A stretch of DNA of 6,471 bases from assembly GCA_900540185.1 (NCBI GenBank), contig UQFH01000022.1, positions 1 to 6,471 on the forward strand, given 5' to 3'. The stretch is from an uncultured Eubacteriales bacterium. Lineage in GTDB: Bacteria; Bacillota; Clostridia; Tissierellales; Peptoniphilaceae. The position numbers were made by a program, and so were the translations under genes. Numbering within the stretch: position 1 is the first letter of the stretch; every line of letters starts with the position of its first letter. The notes beneath the pieces are model-generated. The model worked only from the letters and a program-made list of their open reading frames with translations. It made no database searches and was not told where the DNA came from. Positions 1 through 6,300 of the stretch are shown piece after piece.

Positions 1-207
1 TCGAACAGAAATCTTTGATTTCGTCGTGAGATGAGATAAAAAGGTGTATCGCCGCAAAGAGGGAGAATGGGTGAAGAAATTTTGAAAATGTTGATGTTGT
101 TGCTCCTTAAAAATGGCAAATGATGAACGATTTTTAGAAATTTTTCTGAAATTACAATCCATAGTGAAAAAATATTTTATGTTTGAGAGAAAATTTTCAA
201 ATTTATA

Positions 208-237
208 TTGCAAGTTCATATTTCTGTATGATATAAT
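208..237 (+). promoter_or_regulatory. Predicted sigma-A-type promoter, extended -10
   Basis: A -35-like TTGCAA (208-213) is separated by 18 bp from a perfect -10 TATAAT (232-237). The -10 is preceded by TG at 229-230, making an extended -10 (TGATATAAT). Transcription should start near 244-245, giving a leader of about 58 nt before the ATG at 303. The run of A/T upstream could strengthen it. This is the only good promoter I see ahead of the large protease gene. It points to transcription from its own promoter rather than as the tail of an operon. Confidence 0.7.
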
Positions 238-252
238 TATAATAGAAGAAGA

Positions 253-266
253 GTGATTTAAATCAC
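253..266. promoter_or_regulatory. Palindromic operator candidate (CRP/FNR-like)
   Basis: GTGATTTAAATCAC is a perfect 14-bp palindrome. Its half-sites GTGA and TCAC are separated by 6 bp, the spacing of the CRP/FNR-superfamily consensus TGTGA-N6-TCACA; one of the two flanking bases (A at 267) also matches. It lies about +9 to +22 relative to the predicted start. Binding there would be expected to block transcription rather than activate it. The regulator is not in the window, so the assignment rests on symmetry and position only. Confidence 0.5.
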
Positions 267-290
267 ATAAATTCTTTTTCATAATTATAC

Positions 291-295
291 GGAGG
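291..295 (+). promoter_or_regulatory. Ribosome-binding site of the protease gene
   Basis: GGAGG lies 7 nt before the ATG at 303, which is near-ideal spacing for a low-GC Gram-positive. It fixes the start codon, and the translation from that ATG begins directly with a signal peptide. Confidence 0.92.
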
Positions 296-302
296 TTGGT
301 AT

Positions 303-380
303 ATGAATACAAGGAAAATTGCTATTTTGCTTGCAGTTTTACTTTTTATCGGTACTTTGCCGGTTGTAAATCTTGCAGCT
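303..380 (+). other. Sec signal peptide (residues 1-26)
   Basis: The N-terminus has positive charges at Arg4 and Lys5, then a hydrophobic core from Ile6 to about Val22. A small-residue exit follows (NLAA), with likely cleavage after Ala25 or Ala26, just before a highly charged ESEKEK stretch. No lipobox cysteine is present, so signal peptidase I processing is expected. This supports export and confirms the chosen start codon. Confidence 0.88.
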
Positions 381-3300
381 GAAAGCGAAAAAGAAAAGAG
401 TGATTATATTGTTGAAACAAAGTTTAATGATTCACAATATTTAGCGTTGAGAGATGGGGGAAGATATGTTGAAGCAATAGATGTTTCGAATCCTTATTTA
501 GAAGAGAAAGAGAAGATTTTAAAAGATTTAGGTATAAAAATTAAAGGGAGACTACATATTTTGTTTGTCGGTTTCCAAGTTGAATTGGATGCCTACGAAT
601 TGAAGCAGGTTGAATCGCTTGATTTTGTTAAGAAGGTTATTCCTGATGTAGTATTTGAAGTTGAAAAGCCAATTGATAATTCTTTTTCATATATGAAAAG
701 TGATAGTTCAGGAAGGAAATTAAACTCTAAATATGATAACTCGATTTCATTGATGTCCACAAAACGTTCAGGAAGAAACTCAAATGATGAGATAAGGCCA
801 TCGATGATTTCATCTCCTGAACTTATTGGCGCTGATGAAGACTTAAGAAGGGTTTATAGTGGTAAAGGGCGACTTTTAGCTGTTGCGGACAACGATATGT
901 ATCCGGGGCACGAAGCTTTTAATCAAAGTCTTTCGAATCCCAAGTTAACTTTTGATTCTTTTATGAGAATTCTTCCAAATTTAACATATCAAAATCAAAA
1001 TGTAACGCGCGATGCATATTACAGTGAAAAAATTCCATACGCTTGGAACTTTGCAACGGATAACAATGTTTTGAATACATCTGATGTCATTAGTGGTCAC
1101 GGCCAACATATTGCAGGAATAATGGTTGGAAAACCTATGAATGTAAATGGCAGAATGTGGCGAGGCATTGCACCTGATGCGCAATTAGCAATGATGGGAT
1201 TGAGCGGTGGAACTATGACTTCGGCAATTGAACATGCGACACTTCTTGGAGCGGATGCTATAAATATTAGTTTGGGAACTGCAAAGGGAAAAAGAGAAGA
1301 TTTTTCTTATGCAATTTATGCGATGCTTGAACAAGCATATACAGGAGGTATAAATGTTGTTTTTGCTGCAGGTAATGAGGGCGACTACAAGGGCGATATT
1401 TCAATTTTAACTCCTGACTACGGCAATATTGACGACCCGGCTTTTATTAATAACATTATTTCCGTCGGTTCAATAGAGAACAAGACGATTACAGGATACA
1501 CTGTTCAAGTAAATGGAATTGATTATAGCGTAAGCCCGTCGAATATCGGAGGATTATTTCCGACCGGCAACAATGAATATGTTTTCGCCGGTTACGGAAG
1601 ACCTGAAGATTTTGAAAATATAGAAGTAAACGGTAAAATTGCACTTATTAAACGTGGTGAAAATTTCTTTAATGACAAGATTGAAAATGCAGAAAAAAAT
1701 GATGCAATTGGTGCAATTGTATACAACAATGTTGCCGGAGAAATGGGAATGAGTCTAGATGCAAAGCGTGTGCATATTCCTTCTGTTGCAATGTCTCTTG
1801 AAGATGGGGAGGTATTAAAATCTGCAACGAATAAGATTTTCAATTTTACGGGCAAGCCTACAATTATGCAAAATTCTAAATACGGAGAAATAAGTTCATT
1901 TACAACTTATGGACTTACAGCTTACGGAGATCTTAAACCGGACATTGTTGCTCCAGGCGGCGCAATTTATTCAACTCAAAATACAAAAGACACATTCACA
2001 AATATGAGTGGAACATCGCAAGCGGCACCTCATGTTACAGCTTCGATTGCTCTTTTGCGTGAATATATGGCTGAAGATTCAAAGTTTAAAAATGTAGGTC
2101 ATGAAGAAATGGCTTCTGTTGTAAAGACACTTCTAATGAACTCAGCAGTTCCACATATGGATCCTGTTACAAAGGTTGCAAGCTCACCAAGACGTCAAGG
2201 AGCTGGAGTATTGGACATAAAGAAGGCAATGGGTGTTGAATACACCGTTGTGAATGCTGCTACAAATATTCCGAGTGCATTTATAAATAATGTGGAAAAC
2301 ACAATCCATTTTAATTTAAAATTCAAGAATTACACAAATGAAGAAAAAAATATTGTGCCGTCAATAGCTACTACTATAGAGGCAAAAGACGGAACAATAA
2401 TTAGAAGAAGACCGGAAGAACTTTTTGCAAAGAGTTTAGCAGAGCAAAAATTCACATTGGGAGCTTATGAAGAAAAAGTTGTATCTCTGAATGTAGAATT
2501 AGAGAATCTGGAAAAATTGCAAGATTTCAAAAATGGGGCATTCATTGATGGTTATCTGACGTTTGTAGATGATAAATCAAATATTATTTCATTCCCATTT
2601 GCTTCATTTAAAGGAGACTTTGAAAGACTCAGTATGGTTGAGAAGCCGCTTTATGAATTTGATTTCAATACTGAACATCCGATGTATTGGAATTACAATT
2701 TCGAAGACAATCCATGGCACAAGTTCTCAACGCATATTGAAACAAATATAAATGATAAAGATGTTATTGCGGGGGTTAAAAATTTTGAAGATATAAAACT
2801 TGAAGGTAAGAAAAGAACGAATCCTGTTTTTGAAGATATTGTTTTGAGCCCGAATAATGATGGATATTATGATAAGATGAAATTGCATGTGGTTTCAGTA
2901 AGGTCAGGAAGCGGATTGTACAATATTAAAAATGAATCTAATCAAATTGTTTTAACTTCTGAATATGACAGACATATGTTCCAAAATTTCAGCGATGGAC
3001 CGGATTTTTCAGGGGAAAGACAAATTGGATATACCGCATTTAAAGAGAGTGAGATAGAAAAACTTGATGACGGCTTGTATACTCTTGAAATAGGCGGAGC
3101 ACCAATCAGAGACGAAGGTAAAAAAGTTGAAAATATTTTTAAGGATTTTATTAAGTTCAGAATAGATACAATTGCACCTCAATTTAAGTTTGTTTCATAC
3201 GATGAAGAAAGTCGCAAATATGTTTTTGAAGTAAAGGATGCTTCAGAAATTAAAGAGATATATTTTGAATTAGAAGGTAAGAAATATTTGCTCAATGACA

Positions 3301-6300
3301 ATGAATTTATTGTTCCGGACAATGCAAAATTGGAGGATATTACGATTTCTGCGCTCGATGCTGGACATAATTTGGGAAAAGTTAATGCAAATGTTTTAAA
3401 AAATGTGGATGACTATGGAACGGTTAATATTAATATTGATAGTCCAAAACATGATATGCCGTTGAATCTAAAATATAGTCTAAAAGATGAAAACGGTGGT
3501 GAATTTAATACAGGAGAACTTATTCCTAATGGAAAGTATAAGCTGAGAGTTGAAAGCTATTATCCGCTCTACAATTTGGAAGGTGCAGAAGAATATGACA
3601 TTTTACTTGACAATGAGACAAAAGAAGTAAATATTGATTTGAAATTCAGCTTAAAAGAAAATACGGAATATAAGCTTTTTGTTATGCCGTCATTTGTATC
3701 TCCTTCGGAAAGTGAAAAGTTTATCGTTAAAGCAGTTTCGAAATCAAATGGAGATGTTTATACATTTGATGGTAAAACTGGAAATTATATTTGTTTCCTT
3801 CCATTTGGTGAATACAAGTTGAGCTATGAATTTAAAGATAAAAGTGATGAAAACAAATACATTGTTTCTTTCACAAATGAAGAAATATCTGTAGCAAAAC
3901 AAAATCCTTATAATTGGATTAACATTGATGAAAAATTCGATTTAAAAATAAACTATGTCTTAAATGCTGAAGAGCCAATTAAAGAACAAATCAAATTTAA
4001 AATTACAAACAGATATATCGGGGAAGTAAGTCCATCAGATTTACAGATAGATACAAAATACACGATTACTCCTATAGACATTCCGGAAGGTTATTATTCA
4101 GTTCCGGAATCTGTAGAGATTGAGTTTAACAATGAAAATCTTACATGCGATGCCGAATTCACAATTCTAAAAAAGGGAGAAAAAAGCTTTAATTTAGAAA
4201 TCAATGATAATATTGAATCGGCAAAATATAAAATATATACAGAAAATGACTTTAATGGAAACAAAGAAAATCCGATTGAAGTAAATGATAAGAATGTAAG
4301 GTTAGAAGCAGGAAAGTACTATATTACAGGGGAACCTACGGACAAGAGGTATTTTGCAGGTGTTGATAAGGAAAATCCTAAACAATTTGCATCTGTCATA
4401 ATTTTAAAAGATACAGTTTTGGATTTAAATTGGATAGAGTATGGACAAAGAAAGTATTATAAAATGTTTACTGTTCGTTCAAATGAATCCGATATAGAAG
4501 ATTTTACTATCATTATAAAAGACGCTGACAATAATACTGTTGCAACTCTACCATATAACTCATCTGCGAGAAATGTAGGAACTCAACTTAAAGAAGGAGC
4601 ATATACTATTGAAATTCCTGAAGTTCAAGAAGCTTTTGATTTGTCAGTAAACAATTTTAAATGGACAACTTACGATTTTAATAGAGATGGTAGGACGCTT
4701 TATTTAGATATTATAAGTGCACCGCCTATAAATGTTTCAATTCAATTTGAAAACGAAGGATATCCGGTAGATGATTTGGAATTTATGGTAGATGGACAAT
4801 TATATAATGAAAAGCAAATTGATCTTTCAATTGGAAAGCACAGTTTGGAATTGGTTTCTGATAAATATAAACTGATTAAATCACCGAGAGAATTTGATGT
4901 AGATAGAACAACTGATATTATAAAAATAAAAGTTGTAAGAATTGAAGAAACTATAGATCCGGTAGACAAAGTTGATTTGGAACAGCTGATTCTTGATTGT
5001 TATGATTTGAACCGCACAGATTCGTTTAAAGAGATCAATGAAAGTGATAAATCAAATTATAATGAAGCGTTGAATTCGGCGAAATCAGTTCTTGATAATC
5101 CGGATGCTTTAAAAAATGAAGTTGAAACAGCTTTAAATAATCTAAAACAAGAAATGAATGATTTGATAGGTGATTACGATGAATACTTAAAACAAGAGTT
5201 GAAAAAAATGATTGAAGATGCTGAAGAAAAAAGCCAAAGCTATCTTTATGTTGAAGCTTCAGACGATGCGAAGCAAAATTTTGACAAGAGATTAAATGAA
5301 GCTAAAAATACGAATTTTGATGATATAGATCATATTAAGAATTCATACTTTGGATTAAAAGAAGCTATAGATTCACTTGACGGAGAAAAGCCTATAGATT
5401 TCACGGAACTTGATAAGCTTTTAAGTGAATACGAAAACGTTTTAAATAGCGATGTATACAAGAATTCTACATCAGAAGAAAAAAGAAATTATCTAATTGC
5501 AATTGATGATGCAAAAAATCTTAAAAAAGCATCAGATGTAACAAATAATAAAATAGACGAGACGATAAATAGTATAAATGAAGCAGTGGCTGCTTTAAGT
5601 GGAAAGGTTAAAGATGAAAAAACTGAAAAACCGTCAGTTAAAAAGGTAACTGTAGGTGATGATAAAATTTCAGGAACAGCATCGCCGAAATCCACAATAA
5701 GAGTAAACATTAACGGAATTGACTACACGTCAACGGCTGTAAATGACGACGGAGAATTTGTTGTAGCAGTTCCTAAAATAAGTGCAGAAAGTAAAATCTT
5801 TGTGTACTCAACGAAAATAGGATATTTAGAATCAGACGCGGTCGAAGTTAAAGTAGAAGCAAATGAAGATAAGAGATTAGAGGAACTTATTGATGAATAT
5901 GATGAATTTATAAATTCTGATTATTTTAAGGTAAGTTCAGAAGCTCTAAAGAATAAATATACAAATGCTGTGGAACTTGCAAAGAGAATGATTAATGGAA
6001 ATCTTTCGAATGATGAAAGAAATGATTTGGTAAATTCTATTGAATCTGCAAAGAAAGTTATTTATATGAATGCAGTTACAGTTACTTTTGAAACAGAGGA
6101 AGGTACTTTTAGCGAAGATTCTAAGACGAAACTGGTTCTAACAAAAGGTTCTACTTTTAAAGAGGCGATAGAAATTCAAGGAATCTCTATCATACCTAGA
6201 ATTATTGAACCTGATAACAGAAAGTTTATAGGATGGGCTGACAAAAATAGTAAAAATAAAGTCTATAAAAAAGATTTGAGCGATTATGACTATTCTATAA

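Larger units (their letters stand above)
1..302. other. Upstream region without a supported gene
   Basis: No convincing gene lies here. On the + strand the three frames carry stops at 16-18, 27-29 and 32-34, so any upstream gene could only contribute a few C-terminal codons. Two short + strand openings (67-123, 18 codons, and 113-253, 46 codons) lack a well-placed ribosome-binding site or lack recognisable content. A - strand frame is open from ATG 162-160 to the left edge, but it has no Shine-Dalgarno and a Ser/Phe/His-rich antisense-like composition. From about 130 to 240 the DNA is very AT-rich with small palindromes (AAAATATTTT at 169-178, GAAAATTTTC at 189-198). These are not followed by the GC stem plus T-run of a terminator and may instead act as an UP-like promoter element. 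Confidence 0.6.

Noticed and set aside
67..123. 18-codon + strand ORF (MGEEILKML...) preceded by GAGGGAG.
   Set aside because: The purine run is only about 2 nt from the ATG, too close for normal initiation. The product is tiny, Leu-rich and without context.
1..162. Minus-strand frame open from an ATG at 162-160 to the left edge (54 codons).
   Set aside because: It has no Shine-Dalgarno before the ATG, and its Ser/Phe/His/Leu-rich composition is typical of an antisense shadow. No recognisable motif is present.
131..201. AT-rich inverted repeats (AGAAA/TTTCT at 136-147, AAAATATTTT, GAAAATTTTC) as a terminator of an upstream gene.
   Set aside because: The stems are short and lack G-C pairs, and none is followed by a proper U-run. 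They are expected by chance in such AT-rich DNA.
113..253. Short + strand ORF of 46 codons beginning MANDERFLEIFLKLQ.
   Set aside because: The first residues look protein-like, but there is no ribosome-binding site. The ORF runs through the AT-rich promoter region and the -10 box, and the second half is low-complexity Phe/Ile/Tyr.
981..1184. Minus-strand ORFs inside the protease gene (also 1592-1855, 4742-4969 and 5489-5710).
   Set aside because: They lie wholly antisense to a well-supported coding frame with clear domain content. They have no recognisable motifs and read as antisense shadows.
2569..2751. 60-codon + strand ORF in another frame within the Fn3-like domain region.
   Set aside because: It overlaps the main frame, which carries conserved FASFKGDF content here. 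No ribosome-binding site or recognisable product is seen.
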